43,043 nucleotides of DNA from Patescibacteria group bacterium (lineage in GTDB: Bacteria; Patescibacteriota; Patescibacteriia; 2-12-FULL-60-25), in the NCBI GenBank assembly GCA_029210915.1, contig JARGGJ010000012.1, positions 1-43,043 on the forward strand, written 5' to 3'. The notes beneath the pieces were generated by a model that did no database searches, was not told the origin of the DNA, and was given only the letters and a program-made list of their open reading frames with translations. Shown piece after piece: positions 31,726 to 39,936 of this stretch (position 1 is its first letter; each line of letters begins with the position of its first letter). A program made the position numbers and the translations under genes.

Positions 31726-32268
31726 TTAATAATTACGATTATTCTTTCTCGCATTATAAAGCCTTTCCGTGAATCCGCCATTTTTAGTAAAATCTTCTTC
31801 CAGTCTTCGAAGCTGTTGATCGAGTAAATAATTTGTTTGATGGATGAGACAAATTAAAACATTCGCCGCATCCTGAGGATCCTCGAGATAATACAAATAC
31901 GTTTCACGAGATCTATTTTCAGCGTATGCCATTTGTCTAACTTTTTTGGATTCGGGATTTTCTTTGTTCCACTGCGTAAAACCTTTTTGTCTTAAAAAAT
32001 CTTCGTAGTCCAAAAGCAACTCTTCTTGGCTGGCTCTGGCGACGTTTATGAGTTTAATTTCGGTTTTCTTGGAAGTTGCGGAAGCTTGGCAACCTTCGGC
32101 AATGTTTTGACGGCCAGAACGAGCGGCTTGAACCATTTGATCTTTCATGCGCCACTCAGGTACATAGCGCTCACAGAAAGCAACAGTTAAGTCATAAACT
32201 ATAGTTGCGCTTTGGAATGATTTGAGTTTTCGATAGCCACCGTGCGGAACTAGTATCTGCTTGGACAT
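31726..32268 (-). CDS. Four-helix-bundle protein (long form)
   Basis: A 180-aa member of the four-helix-bundle family related to 23S rRNA intervening-sequence proteins (TIGR02436) and Avd of diversity-generating retroelements. Visible marks: LKSFQSATIVYDLTVAFCERYVPEWRMKDQMVQAARSGRQNIAEG, ending in the family signature QxxRSxxNIAEG, then LKLINVARASQEELLLDYEDFLR. It is longer than the usual ~120 aa and has extra sequence between helices 3 and 4. No reverse transcriptase or variable repeat lies in the window. It comes just after secA on the same strand. Role in cells is unsettled for the family; nucleic-acid binding is the usual guess. Confidence 0.8.
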   Translation of the reverse strand: MSKQILVPHGGYRKLKSFQSATIVYDLTVAFCERYVPEWRMKDQMVQAARSGRQNIAEGCQASATSKKTEIKLINVARASQEELLLDYEDFLRQKGFTQWNKENPESKKVRQMAYAENRSRETYLYYLEDPQDAANVLICLIHQTNYLLDQQLRRLEEDFTKNGGFTERLYNARKNNRNY

Positions 32269-32302
32269 ATAGGTCTTATAGGTCGAATTGGTCCAATATG
32301 AC

Positions 32303-35029
32303 CTATTGGCCGTGGCACTTTTTGAATTTTTTACCGGATCCGCACGGACATGGTTCGTTTCTGCCTACATCTTTAAATTTCGGGTCGTTTGTTTGGGACG
32401 ATGTGGAACTTGTGTTTTCTTCGGACGTTTTTACGGCACCCGAGAAGATAAGTGGTTGCCCATTGGTACGTGGTTTAAAATATCTTAACGCGGTGCGTTG
32501 CGCTGTGGGGATTTTAAAGATGGCATGAGCAACCTGTTTGTTGATGAGCGTGTTTAGCTCGTTAAACATGCGGTAAGCCTCGCGTTTGTACTCTACAAGC
32601 GGATCGTGCTGGGCATAGCCTTGCAGGCCGATGCCGCGGCGGAGGTGATCGATAGCGTCCAAGTGGTCGACCCAGAGCATATCGTACGCGCGCAGTAATA
32701 TGCCTTTTTCTATCTCTCCCATCATGACAGGGTCGGCAATGGATTCCTCTATGTGTGCATATGCTTGGTTGGCCAAATCCATTACCGTTTCGATAATTTT
32801 TGTACGTTTTTTAATAATATCCTCTTTACCTTCCGCTACCTCGGTGTCCAGAGCTTGAAGAGCTTTATCGGAGTTGAACTCGGCCGGCAATAAAGCGTTT
32901 ACGGCTTTGGAGACTTCTTCCAGATCCCACAGAGTTGTGTCATCGGAACCGGTATGGAAAAAGACCGTTTGTTCGATTTCGTTAGTAACGGTTTCCATTA
33001 TCAATTTTTTGAGTGGGCGCTCCCCTTCTACGGTTGCTTTGGCAGCTTCATCTAAAATATTTCTGCGCTGAGAGTAGATGGCCATACGATGTTTGTTAAT
33101 AACATCATCATATTCCAAAACATGTTTGCGGATATCAAAGTGATGGCCTTCGACCTTGCCCTGAGCTGATGCGATTGCCCGTGACAGCACCTTGCTTTCG
33201 ATTGGTTCATCCTCGGGCATCTTTATAAATTCCATGCGCTTTTTCATGGTATCGGATCCAAATATGCGCATAAGATCATCTTCGAGCGAAACATAGAATT
33301 GTGTTGTACCCGGGTCACCTTGGCGCCCGGCGCGCCCTCGGAGCTGATTGTCGATACGGCGCGATTCATGGCGCTCGGTACCAAGTACGAATAAACCGCC
33401 GAGTTTTTTAATTTCTTCCGCTTCTTCTTTAGTTGGCGGATTACCGCCCAAGATGATATCAACACCACGACCGGCCATGTTGGTAGCAACTGTGACTGCG
33501 CCTTTTTTACCGGCTTGAGCAATCCATTCACCTTCTTTTTCGTGGTTCTTGGCGTTTAACAGATTAAAAGGAATACCTTCCATTTTGAGAAGTTCTCCCA
33601 GGATTTCGTTTTTTTCGATAGAGGCCGTACCAACAAGAACGGGTTGGCCGGTTTCTCGGAGCTGTTTGATATCGCGTACCACGGCTTTGAATTTGCCCAT
33701 CTCGGATCGGTATACGCGGTCGGGCAGATCTTTACGTTGATTGTCTTTGTTGGTTGGGATACTGACTACTTCCAATCCATAGATTTTGTGAAATTCTTCG
33801 GCTTCCGTGACGGCCGTACCTGTCATACCGGCGAGTTTTTTGTAGAGGCGAAAAAGATTTTGAAACGTGATTGTAGCCATGGTGATGGACTCGCGCTGAA
33901 TTTTGACGTGTTCTTTAGCTTCGATTGCCTGATGCAAACCCTCGCTGTAACGGCGGCCTTCCATAAGACGGCCGGTGAATTCGTCGACAATAAGTACTTC
34001 GTTGTCTCTGACTACGTAATCTTTATCTCTGCGGTACATTGCGTAAGCACGCAGAGCGTTTTCCAAATGATGTACAAGCTTGACACCGCCGGCTTCGTAT
34101 AAATTTTCCACACCAAGCCATTGCTCCATTTTTGCGATACCCGACTCGGTAACGGTTGCCGTGCGCAGTTTTTCGTCTGTTGCGTAATCGGTTTCGGCTT
34201 CGAGCTTGGGAACCAGTTCGGCAAATTTATAATATAGCTCGTTTGCTTCTTCGGCGGGGCCGCTGATGATGAGCGGTGTGCGAGCTTCGTCGATTAAAAT
34301 GGAATCAACTTCGTCGATAATGGCAAAATTAGGCTCGGGGCGTTGCGCCATCAAATCGAGCGACTGCACCATGTTGTCGCGCAAATAATCAAAACCGAAT
34401 TCATTGTTAGTTCCATAGGTTATATCCGCGGCGTATGCCTCTTTGCGAGAAACGGGGCGCAAATAATCCATATCCACGTGAAACATGCCAACCGTATCGC
34501 GTTCTTCATCATGCTTGGGCTCGGCTTTAAACTCGGGATCGTAAACGAAACCGCTTTCGTGCTGGATACATCCAACTGTAAGCCCAAGAGCGTAAAACAC
34601 CTGACCCATCCAAACAGCATCGCGTTTGGCGAGGTAATCGTTTACCGTGATAGAGTGTACGCCTTTGCCGGTTAAAGCATTTAAGTAGACAGGCGCAACA
34701 GCTGTTAAAGTTTTACCTTCGCCTGTGCGCATCTCGGCAATTTGACCACGATGTAAAACGATACCGCCAATAAGTTGAACATCGTACTGGCGTTGGCCAA
34801 GCTGACGCTTAGAAGTTTCGCGGACAATCGCAAAAGCCTCGACTAAAATATTATCCAAAGTTTCACCTTGCTCGAGGCGTTGTTTAAATTCGACTGTTTT
34901 ATTTTTCAGTTGTTCGTCGGTTAGGGTTTGGATTGAAGGCTCCAAAGCATTAATAGCATCCACAAGAGGCTGGATCTTCTTTAGTTCTTTTGCATTTGGG
35001 TCGCCAAAAACTTTTGTTAATATAGACAT
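32303..35029 (-). CDS. secA: Preprotein translocase ATPase SecA
   Basis: Motor that pushes unfolded preproteins through SecYEG. The 908-aa product has the DEAD motor (MRTGEGKTLTAVAPVYLNAL, DEVDSILIDEARTPLIISG), the preprotein cross-linking domain, the second motor half (TNMAGRGVDIILGG, QLRGRAGRQGDPG), the helical scaffold (MLWVDHLDAIDHLRRGIGLQGYAQHDPLVEYKREAY) and the C-terminal zinc SEC-C tail (NEPCPCGSGKKFKKCHG). Length is normal. Neighbours: hpf upstream (a frequent partner of secA in Gram-positive bacteria) and four-helix-bundle genes on both sides. Confidence 0.97.
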   Translation of the reverse strand: MSILTKVFGDPNAKELKKIQPLVDAINALEPSIQTLTDEQLKNKTVEFKQRLEQGETLDNILVEAFAIVRETSKRQLGQRQYDVQLIGGIVLHRGQIAEMRTGEGKTLTAVAPVYLNALTGKGVHSITVNDYLAKRDAVWMGQVFYALGLTVGCIQHESGFVYDPEFKAEPKHDEERDTVGMFHVDMDYLRPVSRKEAYAADITYGTNNEFGFDYLRDNMVQSLDLMAQRPEPNFAIIDEVDSILIDEARTPLIISGPAEEANELYYKFAELVPKLEAETDYATDEKLRTATVTESGIAKMEQWLGVENLYEAGGVKLVHHLENALRAYAMYRRDKDYVVRDNEVLIVDEFTGRLMEGRRYSEGLHQAIEAKEHVKIQRESITMATITFQNLFRLYKKLAGMTGTAVTEAEEFHKIYGLEVVSIPTNKDNQRKDLPDRVYRSEMGKFKAVVRDIKQLRETGQPVLVGTASIEKNEILGELLKMEGIPFNLLNAKNHEKEGEWIAQAGKKGAVTVATNMAGRGVDIILGGNPPTKEEAEEIKKLGGLFVLGTERHESRRIDNQLRGRAGRQGDPGTTQFYVSLEDDLMRIFGSDTMKKRMEFIKMPEDEPIESKVLSRAIASAQGKVEGHHFDIRKHVLEYDDVINKHRMAIYSQRRNILDEAAKATVEGERPLKKLIMETVTNEIEQTVFFHTGSDDTTLWDLEEVSKAVNALLPAEFNSDKALQALDTEVAEGKEDIIKKRTKIIETVMDLANQAYAHIEESIADPVMMGEIEKGILLRAYDMLWVDHLDAIDHLRRGIGLQGYAQHDPLVEYKREAYRMFNELNTLINKQVAHAIFKIPTAQRTALRYFKPRTNGQPLIFSGAVKTSEENTSSTSSQTNDPKFKDVGRNEPCPCGSGKKFKKCHGQ

Positions 35030-35105
35030 ATTGCGCTTATCTTACTCATTTGTGGCCTATACGTCAAAAGCGGACTTTAACTTTTTGCGAAAGTTGATGA
35101 ACGAT

Positions 35106-35582
35106 GAAGGATTAAGGAGAAAAAAGTGTTTGGTTAGGTAAAAATTCGTCAGTATACGGAAAAAGGATGAAGGATTAAGCCGTGGAAATATTCTCAGAAA
35201 TTTTATTGATAAAAGCATATAACATTCTTGAAAGTATTCTCAATTTGCCGCAAGCTAAATCGTAGGTTGGCTGTGTTATATAACCTACACTTAATCCAAA
35301 ATGTAACATGGATCTTACTTCGCCGGATGAGCCTTTTGAAACACGTAAAAAATAACGGAATTCTTTTGGATTATTTCGTTCGTAACCTTCAGCGATATTG
35401 TTCATGATAGATATGCACGCTCTTTGTAATTGATCTTTATACGAAAAATCACGGCAATGACTAATGTCTTTATATATGATTAAAGATATTTCTTCAGCCA
35501 ATTTCCATACATCTAAATCTTCAAACTCTAAAGCCATAGACTATTTCCTTAATCATTTATCCTTAATCATTTATCCTTAATC
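35106..35582. repeat. GGATTAAGG words flanking a four-helix-bundle gene
   Basis: GATGAAGGATTAAGG at about 35103-35117 and GGATGAAGGATTAAG at 35165-35179 lie left of, and overlap the stop of, the four-helix-bundle gene. The inverted words CCTTAATCATTTATCC and CCTTAATCC, in three copies, lie right of its start (about 35549-35582). The gene's TAA stop is part of the left word. Confidence 0.75.
35175..35537 (-). CDS. Four-helix-bundle protein (short form)
   Basis: Standard 120-aa member of the 23S rRNA intervening-sequence protein family (TIGR02436 type). Signature features: FEDLDVWKLAEEISLIIYKDI near the start, YKDQLQRACISIMNNIAEGYER with the NIAEG motif, FRYFLRVSKGSSGEVRSML and a final amphipathic helix. 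It lies between secA and hpf, enclosed by inverted word repeats, so it may be a small inserted unit. It is clearly a relative of the longer protein at 31726-32268, on the other side of secA. Function unknown. Confidence 0.88.
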   Translation of the reverse strand: MALEFEDLDVWKLAEEISLIIYKDISHCRDFSYKDQLQRACISIMNNIAEGYERNNPKEFRYFLRVSKGSSGEVRSMLHFGLSVGYITQPTYDLACGKLRILSRMLYAFINKISENISTA

Positions 35583-35587
35583 CTGTA

Positions 35588-35905
35588 TCAAGCGGTACGC
35601 TTCGAATCCCGGTTTTTCTCTTTCCAGGCTGTTATTTCCTCGCGTAAGTGATCTCGGACTTTATCGATGGCTTTGTAGAGATCTTTTTCTTGTTTTGTGA
35701 CACGGAAAAGTTTGCCCGGGACATCTATCATTGTTGTGCAAGAGTAGATTTCGCCTTTGTTGTGGTGTGTTGTATCTAAGCCCAAATCTATTTCGATGTG
35801 CATTATATTATCGAAAAATTTATCTAAGGACATGTACTTTTCTTCCGCGTACTGCCGTATTGCATCTGTTAAATCCATGTTTTTGGCGCGAATGTTGATT
35901 GTCAT
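35588..35905 (-). CDS. hpf: Ribosome hibernation promoting factor (short form)
   Basis: Binds idle 30S subunits in the mRNA/tRNA channel during slow growth. The 105-aa product starts MTINIRAKNMDLTDAIRQYAEEKYMSLDKFF and has DLYKAIDKVRDHLREEITAWKEKN at the end. It lacks the C-terminal dimerisation domain of long HPF (~180-190 aa), so it resembles the YfiA/short HPF type. A weak AAAGAG lies before the ATG. It is upstream of secA on the same strand, separated by the four-helix-bundle gene. Confidence 0.92.
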   Translation of the reverse strand: MTINIRAKNMDLTDAIRQYAEEKYMSLDKFFDNIMHIEIDLGLDTTHHNKGEIYSCTTMIDVPGKLFRVTKQEKDLYKAIDKVRDHLREEITAWKEKNRDSKRTA

Positions 35906-35915
35906 ACTCTTTTTT

Positions 35916-36001
35916 TAATTAATAATTAATAAATAATAAATAATAAAGCGAGCGGAGGGATTTATCTTTATTATTTGTTATTTATTATTTGTTATTTATT
36001 A
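35916..36001. repeat. AATAAATAATAAA word element
   Basis: TAATTAATAATTAATAAATA-type words (35916-35947) face TTTATTATTTGTTATTTATT-type words (about 35968-36000) in inverted orientation, around CGAGCGGAGGG. It lies between murB and hpf. The right-hand words match 24970-25000. Confidence 0.8.
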
Positions 36002-36031
36002 GTCGATGGTTATAGCGTACGATGAGTGGGT

Positions 36032-37015
36032 CTAGGAGTCAAAGCCTATCAGCCGGACTTCGTCTTCGAGCATAATGTTGTATTCATCGCGGACTTTCAT
36101 TTTGGCTTTGCTGGTTAGCATGAGAACGTCTTGCGCGCGGGCGTTGCCCAAATTGACGATGAAATTGCCGTGCTTTTCGCTGATTTGCGCCTCGCCGATT
36201 TTTTCACCTTTCATGCCGACTTGAGACACAAGCCAACCGGCACTTAGGGATTTTTTAGCGAGCATTTCGGGTGGGATTTCTTTGACGTCGTTTTTTAAGC
36301 GCTCGAGCTCGGATTCATCTTTGAAAGTAAAGTTTTTAAACATGCATCCGGCGGATGACTCCGAAAACGGCTGGCATTCTTTGCGTTTGGCGGCAAATTC
36401 CTCCATGCGGGAATTTACTACGGATGGATCTTCCGATTTTTTGAGACCTAAAGTGGCACGAAGTATGATGTGAGGCTCATGTTTAAATACGCTATCGCGG
36501 TAACCAAACTTGCATTTTGCATTTGGGTAGACCACTCGCTTCATGTCGGGTAGGTGGATGGCGTCGACTGTAACAACAATATCTTTCATCTCCCCTCCCC
36601 AACAGCCGGAATTGCCGTAGATGGCTCCGCCAATGGTGCCCGGCAGTGTTGCAGCCCATTCCATTCCCTCGAGGCCGTCGGCAACTGATTGGCGGGCTAC
36701 AGCACCTGTAATTGCACCCGCATCCACAATGATTGTTTTTTCGCGGACTTTTACCTCGCGAAACGCGACTTGGATAGCAAGCCCGTCAAAACCATCATCC
36801 GAGACGAGCAAGTTGGAACCTCCGCCGAAGATGAACCAAGGAATTTTTTCTTTGTTAGCCATTTCGATAGCGTCTGTAAGCTCATCGACATCGGATGTTG
36901 CCAAGTAAAGCGAGGCCGGCCCGCCGATACGCATGTTGATATGTTTACTCATGAGCTCATCTACCAGGATAGATGGGAAGTTTTTTTGAAATTTTTGATT
37001 TTGTTCGGGAGTCAT
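36032..37015 (-). CDS. murB: UDP-N-acetylenolpyruvoylglucosamine reductase MurB
   Basis: FAD-dependent reductase that makes UDP-MurNAc, the second step of peptidoglycan precursor synthesis. From MTPEQNQKFQK (37015) it is 327 aa. Motifs: NMRIGGPASLYLATSD, WFIFGGGSNLLVSDDGF (FAD site), GMEWAATLPGTIGGAIYGNSGCWGG, and the C-terminal FSESSAGCMFKNF region carrying the proton-donor Ser, then SAGWLVSQVGMKGEK and EKHGNFIVNLG. A 6-residue longer start is possible; neither has a Shine-Dalgarno. MurC is encoded on the same strand about 740 bases upstream, with an unrelated plus-strand gene between them. Confidence 0.95.
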   Translation of the reverse strand: MTPEQNQKFQKNFPSILVDELMSKHINMRIGGPASLYLATSDVDELTDAIEMANKEKIPWFIFGGGSNLLVSDDGFDGLAIQVAFREVKVREKTIIVDAGAITGAVARQSVADGLEGMEWAATLPGTIGGAIYGNSGCWGGEMKDIVVTVDAIHLPDMKRVVYPNAKCKFGYRDSVFKHEPHIILRATLGLKKSEDPSVVNSRMEEFAAKRKECQPFSESSAGCMFKNFTFKDESELERLKNDVKEIPPEMLAKKSLSAGWLVSQVGMKGEKIGEAQISEKHGNFIVNLGNARAQDVLMLTSKAKMKVRDEYNIMLEDEVRLIGFDS

Positions 37016-37039
37016 ATACGGTAAGTATAACATTACGAA

Positions 37040-37123
37040 CCAGGATTTACCAAGATTAATTGATAAGGATTTACCACTCGACTATGCTCGTGATCTTCGA
37101 CAGGATTTCCTACTGTCCGAACC
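37040..37123. repeat. Dispersed repeat upstream of murB
   Basis: CAGGATTTACCAAGATTAA and AAGGATTTACC are near-copies. From 37072 on, the TACC..CGACT..GCTCGTGATCTTCGA..TCCGAACC stretch resembles the insertion in fmt (986-1041). Non-coding. Confidence 0.65.
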
Positions 37124-37235
37124 TTGATTGCCACTCAGATTCTCGCTCAAATTTACTTGATTACTGTATGATAATTTTATTCATACTGCAGTATGCAATA
37201 AAATACTACATCACTCGGTTGTTATGTATTTATCC

Positions 37236-37264
37236 TTGATGATTGCGTTTGATTTTGGTATATT
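37236..37264 (+). promoter_or_regulatory. Promoter of a probable leaderless gene
   Basis: TTGATG (37236-37241), 17-base spacer, TATATT (37259-37264). The predicted first transcribed base is about 37271, which is the A of the ATG. Confidence 0.72.
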
Positions 37265-37270
37265 CGGTTC

Positions 37271-37609
37271 ATGAAAAAACAATCGTATTACACCTGGGTT
37301 GATCGCGCTTTTTTTGTATGCGGAGTAGTTTGGTTGATTTTGCACTATGCACTCCCAAGAGACAATACTGCAAGCTATATCATACCGTTTGGTTTTGCGT
37401 TGATTGCCTTGATATTTCTAGAAAAAATCCTGCAATTTATTGTGGTTTATCGCGCAGAAACGAAAGATATGAGCTTTATTGAAGCTTTTGTATCCATGCG
37501 AGCAAAACAATTCAACTACCCAGGAAAAATCTGGATCCATCTTATTGCAACCGTAATTTTTTTGATTTTTATATTACAAAATTTGTTACGATTAATTTCA
37601 AATCCCTAA
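37271..37609 (+). CDS. Small membrane protein, probably leaderless
   Basis: Unrecognised 112-aa protein with three hydrophobic segments: about residues 13-28 (AFFVCGVVWLILHYAL), 37-58 (IIPFGFALIALIFLEKILQFIV) and 86-105 (IWIHLIATVIFLIFILQNLL). The polar loop between the second and third contains RAETKDMSFIEAFVSMRAKQFNYPG. No ribosome site precedes the ATG, which lies six bases after a good -10 box. No T-run terminator was found downstream on this strand. Function unknown; convergent with murC. Confidence 0.72.
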   Translation: MKKQSYYTWVDRAFFVCGVVWLILHYALPRDNTASYIIPFGFALIALIFLEKILQFIVVYRAETKDMSFIEAFVSMRAKQFNYPGKIWIHLIATVIFLIFILQNLLRLISNP

Positions 37610-37689
37610 TGAACTACCACGTCAGATTACTGCTAGGTAAATCATTATTCCGGATTTATTATAAAATGCAGACATTTCCATATTCGAAT

Positions 37690-37716
37690 ATTAAAAGACC
37701 CCGATGTTAATCGGGG
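37690..37716 (-). terminator. Terminator of murC
   Basis: CCCCGAT (37699-37705) and ATCGGGG (37710-37716) pair around GTTA. On the minus strand the stem is followed by TCTTTTAA, so it ends murC. Confidence 0.82.
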
Positions 37717-37752
37717 CTTAGTGAATAACCAGTACAATGTATTTTTTATTTG

Positions 37753-39237
37753 CTAAATTTGCGGGACTTTGACCGGTTCGGGTAGTTCCTCCGAATGTTT
37801 GTGCAAGTAAACGCGCAAAACCGAATCAATATCACCCGCACCCATGAAAATGCAAATATCGCCGTCTTTTAGAAGTTTTAGAGTTTGATTAACCGCGGAT
37901 TCCGGATTGGGGGCGAATTCCATGCGATCTAAAGGTCGCGCTATATCGCGGGCTTTGATCTCTTCTAAGAGCTTCGCCGATGTTACGCCTGCGTCTTCTG
38001 ATGAGGCTCGGCCGGCTACGTCGTAGATTTCACACAAAACCAATACATCCGCTCTATCGAAACAAGAAATAAAATCCAGCCAAAGATTTTTGGTTCGGTT
38101 TTTGTGGTGCGGTTGGAAACATAGTACCAACCTTTTCTCCGGATAAGCCTCGCGGACGGCCGTTACGACGGCCGAAACGGCAGACGGGTGGTGCCCATAA
38201 TCGGAATAAATGTTAACACCTTTATATTCTCCAATTAGTTCCATGCGGCGCCAAATACCGGGGAAAGTTTGCGCAACTTTTTGAATAGCCTCATTGCTTG
38301 CGCCAAGGTGTTGCGCCATAAGCGCCGCGGAGGTTAGGTTTAAACCGTTGTATTCTCCAATAAGATCAGAAGTTAGATTAAGCTCATCATTCCCTGTTTT
38401 GATAGCAACCTGTAACTTCTCATATTTCCATTTGATAGTTACATCGCTTAAATGCTGTTCTTTGTTTTTTGTTCTTAATTCGATTTTTGAGCGATTTGGG
38501 CGTGAAAAATAATTGACATTAAGTTTTTGCGTTACCAGCAGAGGCTTGATAGCTTCGACCGTTTGTTCGAACTCGGCATTGGCAACAATTGTTGCGCCGA
38601 TTTTTGTTTGGCGAATTAAGCGCTCGAAAGTTTTACGAAGCTCGTCGATATTTGCATAAACATCCGTGTGATCGAGCTCCATGTTGTTGATAATTAGAGC
38701 CTCGGGATGGAACTCTAAAAAGTGCTTGGCATATTCATCGCCTTCGATAATTACCAGGTCCGAGTTGCCAAGATGCAAATTGTGATTGACCCAGCCGGGG
38801 ACTTTACTGCCGACAATAACGGTTGGATCCAAACCACCCTCGATGCACATCATTCCCAAAAGAGCCGTAACCGTGCTTTTGCCATGCGTGCCGGCAACAA
38901 CAACTGTGCGGGATTTTTTAAACCATGCGCCCATCCATTCGAAGTTATTAATATCAATTATATTGCGATTTTTGGCGGCGATTCTCTCGGGATTAGTTTC
39001 GGGGGCGGCCGAGGTGTGGATAACTCCGTCGCATTTAACCGGAACATTGCGCTCGTCGTGCGGGCCGATTGTGACCTTGATACCCAAGTTTTGCATCTCT
39101 CTTGTGATTTCGGATTCGTGAACATCGGAACCGGTGACGGTTATGCCTGATTTAAGCAGAATTTTAGCAACAGCAGACATGTTTATTCCGCCAATACCGA
39201 TTAAATGCACATGCTTCCAATTGTGTATATTTTGCAT
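37753..39237 (-). CDS. murC: UDP-N-acetylmuramate--L-alanine ligase MurC
   Basis: Adds the first amino acid to UDP-MurNAc in the cytosol. From MQNIHNWKHVHLIGIGG (39237; the longer frame adds 21 residues reading through word-rich DNA) it is 494 aa. Motifs: the N-terminal Rossmann GIGGINMSAVAKIL, ATP site GTHGKST (residues 116-122), EGDEYAKHFLEFHP, YSDYGHHPSAV and CFQPHHKNRTKNLW. Length is at the upper end for MurC. It has its own terminator and no Shine-Dalgarno. Confidence 0.95.
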   Translation of the reverse strand: MQNIHNWKHVHLIGIGGINMSAVAKILLKSGITVTGSDVHESEITREMQNLGIKVTIGPHDERNVPVKCDGVIHTSAAPETNPERIAAKNRNIIDINNFEWMGAWFKKSRTVVVAGTHGKSTVTALLGMMCIEGGLDPTVIVGSKVPGWVNHNLHLGNSDLVIIEGDEYAKHFLEFHPEALIINNMELDHTDVYANIDELRKTFERLIRQTKIGATIVANAEFEQTVEAIKPLLVTQKLNVNYFSRPNRSKIELRTKNKEQHLSDVTIKWKYEKLQVAIKTGNDELNLTSDLIGEYNGLNLTSAALMAQHLGASNEAIQKVAQTFPGIWRRMELIGEYKGVNIYSDYGHHPSAVSAVVTAVREAYPEKRLVLCFQPHHKNRTKNLWLDFISCFDRADVLVLCEIYDVAGRASSEDAGVTSAKLLEEIKARDIARPLDRMEFAPNPESAVNQTLKLLKDGDICIFMGAGDIDSVLRVYLHKHSEELPEPVKVPQI

Positions 39238-39359
39238 AATTTTGCTGTTTTTTGCGAGTTTGACTCGATTGTTTAATATCATACATTGTATAACGGACAT
39301 TCACAATATCATTGACATACAACAAAAATAGAGCCTGCCAAGAGTGTGTTTTTGATAAT

Positions 39360-39388
39360 TTGACCGCTGGGATTTTGTTTTGTAGTGT
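39360..39388 (+). promoter_or_regulatory. Sigma-70-type promoter
   Basis: TTGACC (39360-39365), 17-base spacer, TAGTGT (39383-39388), 23 bases before the ATG at 39412. The -10 is weak but of the same TAG-NN-T form as the 40737 and 30534 boxes. Confidence 0.62.
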
Positions 39389-39411
39389 CTTACGGCACAT
39401 AAGGAGGAGAA

Positions 39412-39912
39412 ATGCACGAATTGGATGAAATCAGGAAAGTTCTTTTCGCAATTCCCCCGGTTCGCAGTCTTTATTTTGGAGACGTCAGAGAATCCGAGAG
39501 CGGGGAACATTTTTTCAAAGAAGCGTTTAAAGATCCTTCGTTGCCAAGCATAAGCGTACAAGATGAATCACTGGTAACACAAAGAACTTTGGCTGCCGGC
39601 TTGTACCCTATCATGCTTGTCAGATATGACATCACGTTCCCCAAATCTCTTACCGGCGAAGAATGTATGGAGATTCTTGCGAATTTGGACACGCCTGTTG
39701 CATATGAATATTGGATAGCTTACACCACGATGGATTTGGTAAAACGTATCGTATTGGCACAAACACCAACCAAAAACAATCGCGGCGGTCTGTCGAGGAC
39801 AAATAAGCTTACCCGAGATACTGATTATTTCTTTGATGTGGAACAAGGTGAAACGTTATATGAGATTGGATTTACTCTAAATCCGCTACCCGGCAGTGTA
39901 GCTTCTTGTTAG
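39412..39912 (+). CDS. Hypothetical protein, homologue of 40761-41249
   Basis: Unrecognised 166-aa soluble protein. A perfect AAGGAGGAG lies just before the ATG. It is alpha/beta in pattern, with YPIMLVRYDITFPKSLTGEECMEIL in the middle and DTDYFFDVEQGETLYEIGFTLNPL near the end. These two blocks align with the protein at 40761-41249 (HPVLIVQYEIPMPEDLDPTEAMECI and RSAHFFEVRKGELLTSIYYTMAPL), so they are diverged copies of one family. Between the blocks both have an aromatic/helical segment (EYWIAYTTMDLVKRIVL against FRFWFFMLSQEVLEHFL). Own promoter and terminator. Cytosolic by lack of signal; function unknown. Confidence 0.82.
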   Translation: MHELDEIRKVLFAIPPVRSLYFGDVRESESGEHFFKEAFKDPSLPSISVQDESLVTQRTLAAGLYPIMLVRYDITFPKSLTGEECMEILANLDTPVAYEYWIAYTTMDLVKRIVLAQTPTKNNRGGLSRTNKLTRDTDYFFDVEQGETLYEIGFTLNPLPGSVASC

Positions 39913-39936
39913 ACGGAATTATCCGTCTTTTTTTTA
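39911..39936 (+). terminator. Intrinsic terminator
   Basis: AGACGGA (39911-39917) pairs with TCCGTCT (39922-39928) around ATTA, then eight Ts. The T-run overlaps the stop codon of the convergent gene. Confidence 0.92.

Noticed and set aside
31726-32268. Diversity-generating retroelement suggested by the Avd-like bundle protein
   Set aside because: No reverse transcriptase, template repeat or variable repeat is present in the window.
37690-37716. Terminator of the 37271-37609 plus-strand gene
   Set aside because: The stem has no T-run in the plus direction; it has one on the minus strand, so it is assigned to murC.
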